Positions 19,501 to 29,100 of a stretch of 64,000 nucleotides of DNA are shown here, one piece after another. Positions within the stretch are counted from its first letter, which is position 1, and every line of letters begins with the position of its first letter. The DNA is from CALEMW01 sp964343835 (lineage in GTDB: Bacteria; Krumholzibacteriota; Krumholzibacteriia; LZORAL124-64-63). Both the position numbers and the translations under genes were made by a program. Where the stretch lies: the NCBI GenBank assembly GCA_964343835.1, contig CAYFKR010000020.1:1-64000 (forward strand), written 5' to 3'. The notes under the pieces are model-generated. The model worked only from the letters and a program-made list of their open reading frames with translations. It was not told the DNA's origin and ran no database searches.

Positions 19501-19637
19501 ACGTGGAAGCAGGCGCCCACAGCGTGCGCTGGCAGGGGCGTGACGACCGCGGTTCCTCCGCCGCGTCCGGCGTGTACTTCTACGAGGTGCGCACCGGGGG
19601 AGAGGCGGTGGTGGGGAAGATGAGTCTGGTTCGCTAA
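16596..19637 (+). CDS. Secreted paralog 1: jelly-roll-like/ThuA-like protein with FlgD-Ig tail
   Basis: 1013 residues, ATG preceded by GGAGG; signal peptide 1-19. I do not recognise a named family. Visible parts in order are: a KSDTVYLLGGP segment; a cysteine-bearing block (AAWCGELFASCGTGDP); a jelly-roll-like block with NYDNEPGYDYLYLEYE; a second block with VPCTGGTLG and NLTGGC; a spacer starting FPTIGDIDLVDLGAND; HYYIWAEDD; a domain starting ILFWNDFGDRGG that alternates beta and alpha like ThuA/class I amidotransferase folds; and the 85-residue FlgD-Ig tail starting PNPFNP. No catalytic residues can be assigned. It is first of five tandem paralogs with separate terminators. Confidence 0.8.
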   Translation: MRNLTLLLILLAVLASASAASVRTEGLLPVDGSETTAVLTSAAPSAAKSDTVYLLGGPGRWDGTFQTEGSTYLPDWHGWYGVDLTERSYEIWHVDTFNSPTGTSAAWCGELFASCGTGDPAEGYGNGYEEFLVWRGVVADGALPVNVTVTFDLNYDNEPGYDYLYLEYETDMGWQEAAVYNGSTYDSGSGAWVPLLGETASFTIPGGSLVGAAGNEVHLRFQAMSDGAWSDADCLWPTSGHSQVDNIAVSGDNGLAGTYDDFEGGDLGNWELEFPTSVGDFSKIWPYLHDLDPCVDNETCQVAFIDDGVVVPCTGGTLGITWTYGPGSYIHNLTGGCLGPGGHVENEVWSAAIAYADEAGTPLAATHEGAQFAFTVYPHLPISNGLFWVWHVQSSTDGGATWPAWADRNFVHYGDTSYQRVHQTVSDLMQQNATHVRVALGIYEIGWIWGFVGTDGTPAPYFDNVSFKVYAIDGPQITTRELQLAQDSFPTIGDIDLVDLGANDIRFDMANDILGDRGSAVLPGDSITFDITAIRSGSVLNSRPRLYYSMKANPLFDPYRLHATSGYVEGDTVYVGSGAVVPDRWSFDLPDEDFFYPGDMIHYYIWAEDDQAGDIGVTTMPAALDGFGVFPGEPGYVSMLWPQSFIVRGLPSIDHADGRHPDILFWNDFGDRGGTNEWLHSFHELGLQEGIDYDIYYTNAPSSGVSNGLGSRASLTQIDGYESIFYTSGNLSAYTICGLDLYGDKSDDIGLLDSWLLGGGNLMITGDGVASDLVYSHGSAGAAFLSNHMSVTVQGSDVSQLLGGMISPTMVPVSGNQLFLDQEVIAYGSCPTLNYFDAIVPTGSAEAVMEWEGHSGLEVAGVLNETASSRVATFPVGFSFWWTPQGYTPPPGAPHTAARTTLLSSILTTFGHIWYWVDADLPAVLSAEVAPNPFNPLTEIRYTVPSRGPVSVRVYNVRGELVRTLVDEDVEAGAHSVRWQGRDDRGSSAASGVYFYEVRTGGEAVVGKMSLVR
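19386..19634 (+). repeat. Near-identical tail-coding block, copy 1
   Basis: 249 nt encoding the FlgD-Ig tail from PNPFNP to the last residue. By eye it differs from copy 2 at 10 positions and from copy 3 at 11, mostly third-codon changes, while the sequence just upstream is unalike. Confidence 0.85.
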
Positions 19638-19659
19638 GCAGGAACATCCCAGATGCCAT

Positions 19660-19691
19660 GAGGGGGCGGCCGCTTGCACGGTCGCCCCCTC
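19660..19691 (+). terminator. Hairpin after paralog 1
   Basis: A 13-bp stem with one G-U pair (19660-19672 with 19679-19691) and a six-base loop; the -35 of paralog 2 lies in the loop and last pair. Confidence 0.55.
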
Positions 19692-19703
19692 GTTCCGTAC
19701 AAT
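19674..19703 (+). promoter_or_regulatory. Promoter of paralog 2, -35 inside the hairpin loop
   Basis: TTGCAC (19674-19679) and TACAAT (19698-19703) are 18 bases apart, the same layout as at 16501-16530. Confidence 0.5.
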
Positions 19704-19767
19704 ACAGGTTGAATACCTTTCATCGATCGTCGACCGACATTCCAATCCAGGGACAGGAGACGGGATC

Positions 19768-22700
19768 ATGCGCCCCTACCCGCTCGTCGTTCTTCTACTC
19801 GTTGTTCCCCTACTCGCCATTGCATCCGACCGGACTGCCCGACTCATCCCTGTGGATGCTTCGGATCGATCCGCCGTGCTTGTCTCGACCGGCCTGGCTG
19901 GGGCCAAGGCGGACACGGTCTATCTGCTGGGCGGTCCCGACCGGACCGACGGCAAGTTCCAGGACGACGCCGATCCGTCGCTTCCGGACTGGGAGGGGTG
20001 GACAAGCGTCGATCTGACGGAGCGGACCGAGGAGATATGGCACATCGACACCTGGAACTCGCCGACGGGGACGGCGGCCATGTGGTGCGGGGAGGTGTTC
20101 GCGTCTTGCGGACTGGGTGATCCGGCCGAAGGATACGGCAACGACTACGAGGAGATTTTGGCATGGAGTGCCACGGTGGCGTCCCCTGCTGCGGATACCG
20201 ACGTGACCCTGACATACGATCTGAACTACGATAACGAACCCGGCTACGACTATCTGTATGTCCAGTACGAAGCTTTTGACGGCTGGCGCGATCTCATCGT
20301 CTACAACGGCAGCACGTACGACCAGGGGTCGGGCTCTTGGGCTCCCCTGATCGGCGAGACCATCACATTCACCGTCCCGGCCGGTGAACTGGCGGGTGCC
20401 GGAGCGGACGAATTGCACATCCGTATCCTTGCGACCAGCGACGGAGGCTGGTCGGATTCTGACTGTCTGTGGCCCACATCGGGGCATTGCACGGTCGACG
20501 AGATCTCGGTCTCGGGCAGCAACGGGGTATCCGGGACATATGATGATTTCGAAGGCGGAATGGGAGCTTCGAACTGGCAGGTGGAGTTTCCGACCGCGGT
20601 GGGTGATTTCGCCGCCATCTGGTCGGGTCTGGTGGATCTCGACCCTTGCTCGAACGGGAATGCGACGGCGGCGGCGTTCATCGACGACGGTGTCGTCGTG
20701 CCGTGTACCGGAGGCACGCTCGGAACGACCTGGACATATGGACCGGGGTCCTTCGTCCACAATCTGACCGGTGGGTGCTTCGGCCCATCAAAGCATGCCC
20801 ACAACCAGATATGGTCGCCTGCGTTGGCCTGGGTCGATGAGGCAGGGAGTCCCTTGGGTGAGTCCCATGCAGGCGCGGAACTCGAATTCGATGTCTACCG
20901 CCATCTCCCTCTGGACAACGGCATGTTCTATGTATGGCACGTGAGGTGCTCCGATGATGGCGGTTCGACGTGGAGGAATTGGCGCAGCAGGAACTTCGTC
21001 TATTACGGCACGACGCATGACTGGATCAGGGTGGGTCAGAACGTGACGGATTTGATGTCGCACGAGCCCACACATGTTCAGATATCGCTGGGTATCCATG
21101 AACTCGGTTGGGTATGGGGTTTTATCGGCACCGACGGCACGCCTGCACCCTATTTCGACAACGTCGCATTCAAGACCTACGTCATCGACGGCCCGGCCAT
21201 CACGGCCAAGGAAGCGGAGTTGGCCCAGGACAATTTCCCGACGATCGGCGACATCGATCTGAGTGACCTGGGCGCCAACGACATCCGCTTCGACATGGCT
21301 TCCGATATCCTCGGAGACGCCTCGCCTGCAATCCTGCCGGGGGACTCCCTCGTTGCCGACATCAAAGCTGTCAGGCCGGGGGCGGTATTGAACTCCAGGC
21401 CCAGGCTCTACTACACGATGAAGACCAACCCCCTGTTCGACCCCTATCGGCTCCACCCGACATCCGGTTATGTCGAGGGCGACACTGTATATACTGACAG
21501 CGGTGTCGTGCACCCGGATCGCTATTCGTTCGATCTCCCCGATGAGGACTTCTTCTTCCCGGGTGACGTGATCCATTACTACGTGTGGGGTGAGGACAAC
21601 CAGGCAGGAGACATCGGGGTGACAACGCTTCCCGCTTCATTGGACGGCTTCGGCGACTTCGTATGGGGCCCGGGTTTCAATGACGTCACCTGGCCGGAGA
21701 GCTTCACCGTCAGGGGATTGCCGACAATCAGGAACAGCCTCGGTACCCAGCCTGAGATCCTGCTCTGGGACGATGCTGGCAAGTCTGACGATCTGGGAGA
21801 CTGGATCTACCTCCTGAATCTCTTGTCCTATTATGAGCGCTTGGATTTCGACGTGTACTGCACGAACAGCCCGTCCTCAGCGCTGAGTAACGGGCTGGGC
21901 TCGAGGGCGACTATCAGCCAGATCAGCGGTTACGAGACGATCATCTACACGGCCGGTGACCTTTCCGCCCATACGCTCTGCGGCCATGACCAGGTGTCCG
22001 ACAAGTCCGATGATCTTGGGCTGCTCCATTCATGGCTTCTGAACGGCCGGAACCTGATGATCACGGGTGACAACGTCGCTAGCGATCTGGCGACCTCACA
22101 AGGAGCGGCTGGTTCATCATTCCTATCCCAATGGATGTCCGTCTCGGTGACGCAGTCGGATGTATCTCCGCTGCTGGGCGGGTTGACGACGCCGATCATG
22201 CGCCATGAACCGGATAACCCGGCCTTCGTGACCGTGGATCTCGTGGCTCTTGGCGGTTGCCCGTCGATCAAGTCCTTCGATGCTGTGATCGGAGGGGGGA
22301 CGACCGCCCCCATATGGTCCTGGGACGGCTATGGAGGAAGCGAATCCGCCGGGGTCTGCAGTATCACCGGAGGTTCCATGATCCTGACGGTGCCCGTCGA
22401 CTTCGCTTCTTGGGGAGCACCGGAGAACTATACGCCACCTCCTGGCTATTATTACCACCACACCGCCAGGGGCGCGGCCTTGGGGCAGATCCTCTTTGCA
22501 CTCGGGTATGGTCATGCTTACGTCGGAGTCGATCCGATTCCCGCTCTCGGGGCCATGAACGCTCCCAACCCCTTCAACCCCCTCACCGAGATCCGCTACA
22601 CCGTCCCGTCCCGCGGCCCCGTCTCCGTGCGCGTCTACAACGTGCGCGGCGAGCTCGTCCGCACGCTGGTGGATGAGGACGTGGAGGCCGGCGCCCACAG

Positions 22701-22815
22701 CGTGCGCTGGCAGGGGCGTGATGATCGCGGTTCCTCCGCCGCGTCCGGCGTGTACTTCTACGAGGTGCGGACCGGGGGAGAGGCGGTGGTGGGGAAGATG
22801 AGTCTGGTACGGTGA
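19768..22815 (+). CDS. Secreted paralog 2 of the tandem family
   Basis: 1015 residues, ATG with AGGAGA upstream and a signal peptide in the first 20 residues. It has the same order of blocks as paralog 1: KADTVYLLGGP, AMWCGEVFASCGLGDP, NYDNEPGYDYLYVQYE, VPCTGGTLG, FPTIGDIDLSDLGAND, DEDFFFPGDVIHYY, the ThuA-like stretch ILLWDDAG, and the FlgD-Ig tail. Body codon use is noticeably less GC-rich than the tail, which is nearly identical in DNA to those of paralogs 1 and 3. This mosaic suggests that the tail was copied in by recombination. Function unknown; a secreted surface or matrix protein by inference. Confidence 0.8.
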   Translation: MRPYPLVVLLLVVPLLAIASDRTARLIPVDASDRSAVLVSTGLAGAKADTVYLLGGPDRTDGKFQDDADPSLPDWEGWTSVDLTERTEEIWHIDTWNSPTGTAAMWCGEVFASCGLGDPAEGYGNDYEEILAWSATVASPAADTDVTLTYDLNYDNEPGYDYLYVQYEAFDGWRDLIVYNGSTYDQGSGSWAPLIGETITFTVPAGELAGAGADELHIRILATSDGGWSDSDCLWPTSGHCTVDEISVSGSNGVSGTYDDFEGGMGASNWQVEFPTAVGDFAAIWSGLVDLDPCSNGNATAAAFIDDGVVVPCTGGTLGTTWTYGPGSFVHNLTGGCFGPSKHAHNQIWSPALAWVDEAGSPLGESHAGAELEFDVYRHLPLDNGMFYVWHVRCSDDGGSTWRNWRSRNFVYYGTTHDWIRVGQNVTDLMSHEPTHVQISLGIHELGWVWGFIGTDGTPAPYFDNVAFKTYVIDGPAITAKEAELAQDNFPTIGDIDLSDLGANDIRFDMASDILGDASPAILPGDSLVADIKAVRPGAVLNSRPRLYYTMKTNPLFDPYRLHPTSGYVEGDTVYTDSGVVHPDRYSFDLPDEDFFFPGDVIHYYVWGEDNQAGDIGVTTLPASLDGFGDFVWGPGFNDVTWPESFTVRGLPTIRNSLGTQPEILLWDDAGKSDDLGDWIYLLNLLSYYERLDFDVYCTNSPSSALSNGLGSRATISQISGYETIIYTAGDLSAHTLCGHDQVSDKSDDLGLLHSWLLNGRNLMITGDNVASDLATSQGAAGSSFLSQWMSVSVTQSDVSPLLGGLTTPIMRHEPDNPAFVTVDLVALGGCPSIKSFDAVIGGGTTAPIWSWDGYGGSESAGVCSITGGSMILTVPVDFASWGAPENYTPPPGYYYHHTARGAALGQILFALGYGHAYVGVDPIPALGAMNAPNPFNPLTEIRYTVPSRGPVSVRVYNVRGELVRTLVDEDVEAGAHSVRWQGRDDRGSSAASGVYFYEVRTGGEAVVGKMSLVR
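22564..22812 (+). repeat. Near-identical tail-coding block, copy 2
   Basis: 249 nt, 10 mismatches to copy 1 by eye. Confidence 0.85.
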
Positions 22816-22836
22816 TCATTTTCTCGTCCATGGTCG

Positions 22837-22864
22837 ACAGGGCCGCCCTTGCGGGTGGCCCTGT
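22837..22864 (+). terminator. Hairpin after paralog 2
   Basis: A 12-bp stem (one G-U pair) with loop TTGC, followed by TTAGATT, a likely -10 for paralog 3. Here the loop TTGC is too close to that -10 to act as its -35. Confidence 0.55.
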
Positions 22865-22934
22865 TAGATTACGACCCGTCTCGCGTAGATGAATGACGCA
22901 TATCATCGATCATGATCACTGAAGGGGGACTGGC

Positions 22935-25900
22935 ATGCGTTCATCCGTTCTCTGGCTTATCCTCATGTCGATCGCCATGGAAGCGTCCGGTGGACAGCCC
23001 GGCTCGGCGGTGCACAGACCGATGGATGCTTCCGCGACCTCTGCGGTCCTGACGGCCACGGCGCCGTCCACGACCAGATCCGATACCATCTACCTCATGG
23101 GCGGCCCCGACCGGGACGACGGCAAGTTCCAGGTCGTCGGCCGTCCGAGCGTTCCCGACTGGCAGGGGTGGACGAGCGTCGACCTGACGGCGCGGACGGA
23201 CGAGATCTGGCACATCTCCACCTTCAACTCGCCGAACGGCTCCGCCGCCATGTGGTGCGGCGAGGTGTTCGAGCCCTGCGACGACGATGATCCGCCAGAG
23301 GGTTACGGCAACGGTTATGAAGAGTACCTGGATTGGGTCGGCACGGTCGACGATCCGGGGCAGGCGACCCAGATCACAGTGACCTTCGATCTCAACTACG
23401 ACAACGAGCCGGGGTACGACTACCTCTACCTGATGCACGAGTCAGCAGGTGGCTGGGATGTCGTCGCCACCTACAACGGCAGCACGTACGACACGGGCAG
23501 CGGGACCTGGCAGCCGCTGATCGGGGAGACGGTCGCATTCACCTTGACGGCATCGGATCTGGTGGGCGATGACGGGGACGAGGTCCATCTCCGCCTGTGG
23601 GCCACCACAGACGGCGGCTGGGCCGACTCCGACTGCCTCTGGCCGACGTCGGGCCTCGCCCAGATCGACAACATCTCCGTGAGCGGGGACAACGGACTGT
23701 CGGCTACGTATGACGATTTCGAGAGTGGGCTGGAGTCGTCATCATGGCAACTCGCCTTCCCGGCCGGTGTAGGCGATTTCGCATCCATCTGGCCCTATCT
23801 CGAGGACCTGGACCCCTGTGCCAGCGGCATCAGTTGCCAGGTAGGGTTCATCGATGACGGAGTCGTGGTGCCGTGTACCGGAGGAACGCTCGGATGGACT
23901 TGGACATACGGACCGGACAGCTATGTCGTTAACCTCACCGGAGGTTGTGTCGGTCCTACTGACCATCTCAAGAACCAGGTCTGGTCACCACCTCTGGCTT
24001 GGGTTGACGAAGCCGGGAGTCCTATTGGCAGCAGCCATCAGGGTGCGGAGCTGGCGTTCGATGTGTATCGCCACCTCCCTCTGATGAATTCGGTATTCTA
24101 CGTTTGGCATATTCGCTCGTCGGACGACGGTGGGGACACCTGGTCGCCGTGGCGCGACCGCAATCTCGTCTACTACAGCAATATGCCCGTCTGGCTCAGG
24201 CATGGAGAGGATGTGACGGACCTGGTAGTGACCGATCCAACGCATGTCCAGATTGCTCTTGGCGTGTGGGAGATGGGCTGGTATTGGGGCCCGATTCAGG
24301 AAGCGACCCCCGCCCCCTACTTCGACAACGTCGCCTTCGCCGTCCACCCCATAGGCGGTCCATCCATCTCGACCCGCGACCTGGAACTGGCCCAGGACAA
24401 CTTCCCGACCATCGGCACCCTCGACCTTGTCGACCTAGGCGCCAACCACATCCGCTTCGACATGGCCTACGACATCATCGGCGACACGGCGCCGGCCATC
24501 CTGCCCGGGGATTCGATCACCTTCGACGTCAAGGCGGTCCGGCCGGGATCGGCGCTCACGGGGGCGCCTCGCCTCCACTACGCCATGAGAGCGAACCCAC
24601 TGTTCGATCCGTACCGGCAGCACCCGACCTCAGGCTCGGTCGAGGGCGACACCGTCCGTACGGCGACCGGCCAGTTGGTTCCGGATCGGTTCGCCTTCGA
24701 TCTCCCCGACGAGGACTTCTTCTTCCCCGGCGACGTGATCCACTACTACATCCGAGCCGAGGACGATCTGGGCGGTGCGACCACCATGCCGGCCTCCCTG
24801 GACGGATTCGGCGTCTACCCGGGCGAGGTCGGATTCACGTCCCTGCTGTGGCCCAACGCATTCACAGTCCGTGGTCTGCCGACCCTCGTGGACGCGTCGG
24901 GACTCCAGCCGCCGATCCTCTTCTGGAACGATTACGGGGACAGGGGAGGACTCGACGAATGGATCGCGAGCCTGAACGCCATCGGCCATGTGGAGGGTGT
25001 CGACTACGACATCTACTCCACGAACTCTCCGGGATCCCTGATCAGCAACGGTTTGGGGTCCAGGGCAAGCGTAAGCCAGATCTCCGCCTATGAAACCATG
25101 CTCTATGCATCCGGCGACATACCCTGGGGCACGATCAGCGGCTTCGACCAGAACAGCGACAAGTCCGACGACCTGGGTTTGCTCCACGACTGGCTCCAGC
25201 TTGGACGGAATCTCCTGATCACGGGAGACAACGTCATCTATGACCTGGCGAACAACCAGGGCCCGGCCGGAGTGGAGTTCATATCCCAGTGGCTGGCTCT
25301 AGCGTACGTCCAGCACGACGTGTCCTCTCTGCTTGGTGGCGCAACCACTCCTGTGATGATCCACGAGCCCGGCAACCCGGCCGGTGTGACGGTCGATCTC
25401 ATCGCCTACGGCGGTTGCCCGACACTCAATACGTTCGATGCGATCACGGTTGGGACCGGCGTCCCCATCTGGTCCTGGGAAGGGCACGACGGACCGGAAG
25501 TAGCAGGCGTCTACAACATGGCATGGGGCTCGCGGATCCTGACGGTCCCGGCTGCTCTCTCGTCATGGTGGACCCCGACGGACCATGTTCCCCCCGCCGG
25601 CTACGCGGGCATGTCGGCCAGGGCCGTCGCCCTTGTGCAGATCCTGCTCACGTTCGGGCATGCTCCGAACGCCGTGGCCGTCCAGCCCGCTCCGCCCCTG
25701 ACGGCGGATGTCGCCCCCAACCCCTTCAACCCCCTCACCGAGATCCGCTACACCGTCCCGTCCCGTGGCCCCGTCTCCGTACGCGTCTACAACGTGCGCG
25801 GCGAGCTCGTCCGCACGCTGGTGGACGAAGACATGGAGCCCGGCGCCCACAGCGTGCGCTGGCAGGGCCGTGACGACCGCGGTTCCTCCGCCGCGTCCGG

Positions 25901-25967
25901 CGTGTACTTCTACGAGGTGCGGACCGGGGGAGAGGCGGTGGTGGGGAAGATGAGTCTGGTGCGTTAA
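22935..25967 (+). CDS. Secreted paralog 3 of the tandem family
   Basis: 1010 residues, ATG preceded by AAGGGGGA; signal peptide in the first 20 residues. Same block order as the other copies, with AMWCGEVFEPCDDDDP, NYDNEPGYDYLYLMHE, VPCTGGTLGWTWTYGP, FPTIGTLDLVDLGANH, HYYIRAEDD and the ThuA-like ILFWNDYGDRGG. The FlgD-Ig tail is nearly identical in DNA to those of copies 1 and 2. The conserved cysteines around WCGE and in VPC and GGC suggest disulfides in an extracytoplasmic fold. Function unknown. Confidence 0.8.
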   Translation: MRSSVLWLILMSIAMEASGGQPGSAVHRPMDASATSAVLTATAPSTTRSDTIYLMGGPDRDDGKFQVVGRPSVPDWQGWTSVDLTARTDEIWHISTFNSPNGSAAMWCGEVFEPCDDDDPPEGYGNGYEEYLDWVGTVDDPGQATQITVTFDLNYDNEPGYDYLYLMHESAGGWDVVATYNGSTYDTGSGTWQPLIGETVAFTLTASDLVGDDGDEVHLRLWATTDGGWADSDCLWPTSGLAQIDNISVSGDNGLSATYDDFESGLESSSWQLAFPAGVGDFASIWPYLEDLDPCASGISCQVGFIDDGVVVPCTGGTLGWTWTYGPDSYVVNLTGGCVGPTDHLKNQVWSPPLAWVDEAGSPIGSSHQGAELAFDVYRHLPLMNSVFYVWHIRSSDDGGDTWSPWRDRNLVYYSNMPVWLRHGEDVTDLVVTDPTHVQIALGVWEMGWYWGPIQEATPAPYFDNVAFAVHPIGGPSISTRDLELAQDNFPTIGTLDLVDLGANHIRFDMAYDIIGDTAPAILPGDSITFDVKAVRPGSALTGAPRLHYAMRANPLFDPYRQHPTSGSVEGDTVRTATGQLVPDRFAFDLPDEDFFFPGDVIHYYIRAEDDLGGATTMPASLDGFGVYPGEVGFTSLLWPNAFTVRGLPTLVDASGLQPPILFWNDYGDRGGLDEWIASLNAIGHVEGVDYDIYSTNSPGSLISNGLGSRASVSQISAYETMLYASGDIPWGTISGFDQNSDKSDDLGLLHDWLQLGRNLLITGDNVIYDLANNQGPAGVEFISQWLALAYVQHDVSSLLGGATTPVMIHEPGNPAGVTVDLIAYGGCPTLNTFDAITVGTGVPIWSWEGHDGPEVAGVYNMAWGSRILTVPAALSSWWTPTDHVPPAGYAGMSARAVALVQILLTFGHAPNAVAVQPAPPLTADVAPNPFNPLTEIRYTVPSRGPVSVRVYNVRGELVRTLVDEDMEPGAHSVRWQGRDDRGSSAASGVYFYEVRTGGEAVVGKMSLVR
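25716..25964 (+). repeat. Near-identical tail-coding block, copy 3
   Basis: 249 nt, 11 mismatches to copy 1 by eye. Confidence 0.85.
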
Positions 25968-25990
25968 CACTAAGTCATAACGTCAGACAT

Positions 25991-26019
25991 GAGGGGTCGC
26001 GCACTACGCGCGGCCCCTC
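25991..26019 (+). terminator. Hairpin after paralog 3
   Basis: A 12-bp stem (one G-U pair), loop ACTAC. The following AT-rich 35 bases (26022-26049), including GGATAAT and TTAGAAT, probably hold the promoter of paralog 4. Confidence 0.55.
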
Positions 26020-26117
26020 GCTCAAAATATTGGATAATTTTCGTTAGAATTCCTCTCCACCCCCCGTACTCCTCCCGCTCCGCAGTGTGCGAACATCCAA
26101 TCATTCGGGAGTGGACC

Positions 26118-29100
26118 ATGAGAAACGCCATCGCCGTCATCCTGTTGATCACCGCAGCCGTCGCCGCAACGGCCGCGACTCCGGACCACGGGCGCTACCG
26201 CCCCGTGAACTCCGGCCTGGCCTCGCCGTTGCACATGGCGACGCCGATCTCCGCCGCCAAGTCCGACACCGTCTACGTGTTCGGTGGCCCGGACAGCGGC
26301 GACGGCAAGTTCCAGAGCGATACCAACGCCTACATGCCGGACTGGGAGGGCTGGACGAGTGTGGACCTCACCGCCAGGACCGACTCGCGCTGGCAGGTCA
26401 GTCTGTTCAACTCGCCCTCGGGCACCAACGCGGCCTGGTGCGGCGAGGTGTTCGTCTCCTGCGGTGGCGACGATCCCCCGGAGGGCTACGGCAACGGCTA
26501 CGACGAGATGATCGTGTGGGAAGGCGCCGTGGCGGACCACAACGCGTCCACCGACGTCACCATGATCTTCGACCTCAACCACGACACCGAGCCAGGCTAC
26601 GACTTCCTGAAGCTCGAGTACGAGACGCCCTCGGGTTGGGTCACCGTCCGCACCTTTGACGGCTGGAACTACGACAACGGCATCGGCCAGATCGTCCCGC
26701 TGATCGGCGAGACCGAATTGTTCACCGTCCCCGCCGGCTCCTACACGGGCCCGGGCGACAACCTGCTCCGCATCCGCTGGCACGCCACCTCCGACGGCGG
26801 CTGGTCCGACGCCGACTGTATGTGGCCGTCCACCGGACACAGCCAGATCGACAACATCTCCGTGTCCGGCTCCAACGGCCTGCCGTCCACCGTCGACGGC
26901 TTCGAGACGGGCGGCATCGAGGCCTCTTCCTGGACGGTGGAGTTCCCGGTCAGCGTGGGCGACTTCGCTCACATCTGGCCCCATCTCGACGACCTCGACC
27001 CCTGCGTGCGCAACTACACCGCCCAGGTGGCCTTCATCGACGACGGCGTGGTGGAGCCCTGCACCGGCGGCACCCTCGGCCAGACCTGGACCTACGGTCC
27101 CGGCGGCTACATCCACAACCTGACCGGCGGTTGCGCGGGACCCAGCGAGCACGTGCAGAACGAGGTGTGGTCGCCGGTCATTGCCTATGCGGACGAGGCG
27201 GGCAACCCCCTCCACGCGACCCACGAGGGCGCCACCTTCGCCTTCGACGTCTACGAGCACATCGACCTCCTGCCCGGCCTGTTCTGGGTCTGGCACGTGC
27301 GGGCGTCCACCGACGGCGGCGCAACCTGGGAGCCCTGGGTGGACCGCAACTTCGTGTACTACGGCAACGCCACCTACAAGCGCCGCGAGCAGGAGGTGAC
27401 CGACCTGCTGCCGGCCGGCACGAGCCACGTGCAGCTGGCCCTGGGCATCTACGAGATCGGCTGGGTCTGGGGATTCGTCGGGACCGACGGTTCGCCCGGC
27501 CCCTACTTCGACAACGTCAACTTCCACGTCTACGCCATCGACGGCCCGGTCATCACCGCTCGCGAGCAGCACATGCCCCAGGACGCCTTTCCCACCATCG
27601 GCGACATCGACTACGTGGATCTGGGCAACAACGACATCCGCTTCGACCAGTCCCAGAACATCGACCAGGCCGGGAACTACGTCCTGCACGGCGACTCCGT
27701 GGTGTTCGACGTGTCGATCAGGCGCGCAGGCGCCGACCTGGCCCGTCCGCCGCGTCTGTACTACACCATGAAGACGAATCCCCTGTTCGATCCGTACCGT
27801 CTGCATCCCACCAGCGGCTATGCAGTGGGCGACACCGCGGTCTCCTTCAACGGGTACTATTTCACGAGTCAGGGCTTCGCCTTCGACCTGCCGGACGAGG
27901 ACTTCTTCTTCCCCGGCGACGTGATCCACTACTACATCGAGGCCGTGGATGATCTGGCCGGCGATCAGCGCACCTCGACCCTGCCCCAGGACCTGAGCGC
28001 CTTCGGCGTCTTCGAGGGCGACCCGGGCTACACGCCCATGGCCTGGCCGGAGGCCTTCGCCGTCAGGGGACTGCCGACCCTGAACAGCGCCACTCCCGAC
28101 GACCACCCGTCGATCCTGTACATCGACGACGCCGGCACCAGCGGCGGCACCCACGAGTGGGAGCATGCCTTCGATCGTCTCGGCTTCGTTCAGGGAGTCG
28201 ACTACGATCTGTACACCACGATGGGCGCCAACGCCGGCATCTGGAACGGTTTCTCCACCCGGATGACCCTGAACCAGATCGACGGCTACGAGACCATCGT
28301 CTTTTCCTCCGGCCGGCTCACCAGCGAGGTCCTGACGACGACGGACGGCGGATTCGTGCCGCTGCCCGGCGACGACGTCGGCCTGCTGACGTCCTGGCTC
28401 CAGCTGGGCCGCAACGCGCTGTTCACCGGCGATCACCTGGTGTCGAGCTTCAACAGCTCGGCGGCCGTCACCTTCGGTCGGGACTGGCTCGGCTGCGAGA
28501 TCGTCGACAACGACGTCACGCCCTACGTGGGCGGCCAGCAGTCGCCCGTGGCGGCCCCCCTGGCCGGCAACGCCCTGGGGCTGGACCAGGAGGTCGTGGT
28601 GTTCGGCGGCTGCCCGTCCCTGATGACCTTCGACGGGATCGAGCCCTACGGCACCGGCGTCTCCCTGTTCGAGTGGCTGGACCGCGACGGCAACGGGGGC
28701 GCCTACCCGTTCGTGTCGGCCGGCGTGCTCAACCAGGTGTCCGGTTCGAACATCGTGACGATCTCGTCGGACCTGTCGAGCTGGATGTCGCCTCCGGGCT
28801 GGACGCCCCCCGCCGGCTTCTCTCCCCAGTGCGCCGCCCGCGACGTGCTGCTGCACCAGATCCTGGCATCCTTCGGCGAGGCGCCCACGGGCACGCCCAC
28901 GGACGTGGACACGCCCATGATCGCAAGCACCAAGGCGTTCCCGAACCCCTTCAACCCGATGACCACCATCGAGTACGCGGTGCCCCGCCGCGGCGCCGTG
29001 GACCTGCGGATCTACAACGTGAAGGGCGAGCTGGTGAAGGTGCTGGTGGACGAGGTGCGCGAGCCCGGCGTCCACAGCGTGACCTGGACCGGCGACGACG

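Noticed and set aside
22849..22870. Loop TTGC as -35 for paralog 3
   Set aside because: Only nine bases separate TTGCGG from TTAGAT, so the arrangement seen at the first two junctions does not hold here.
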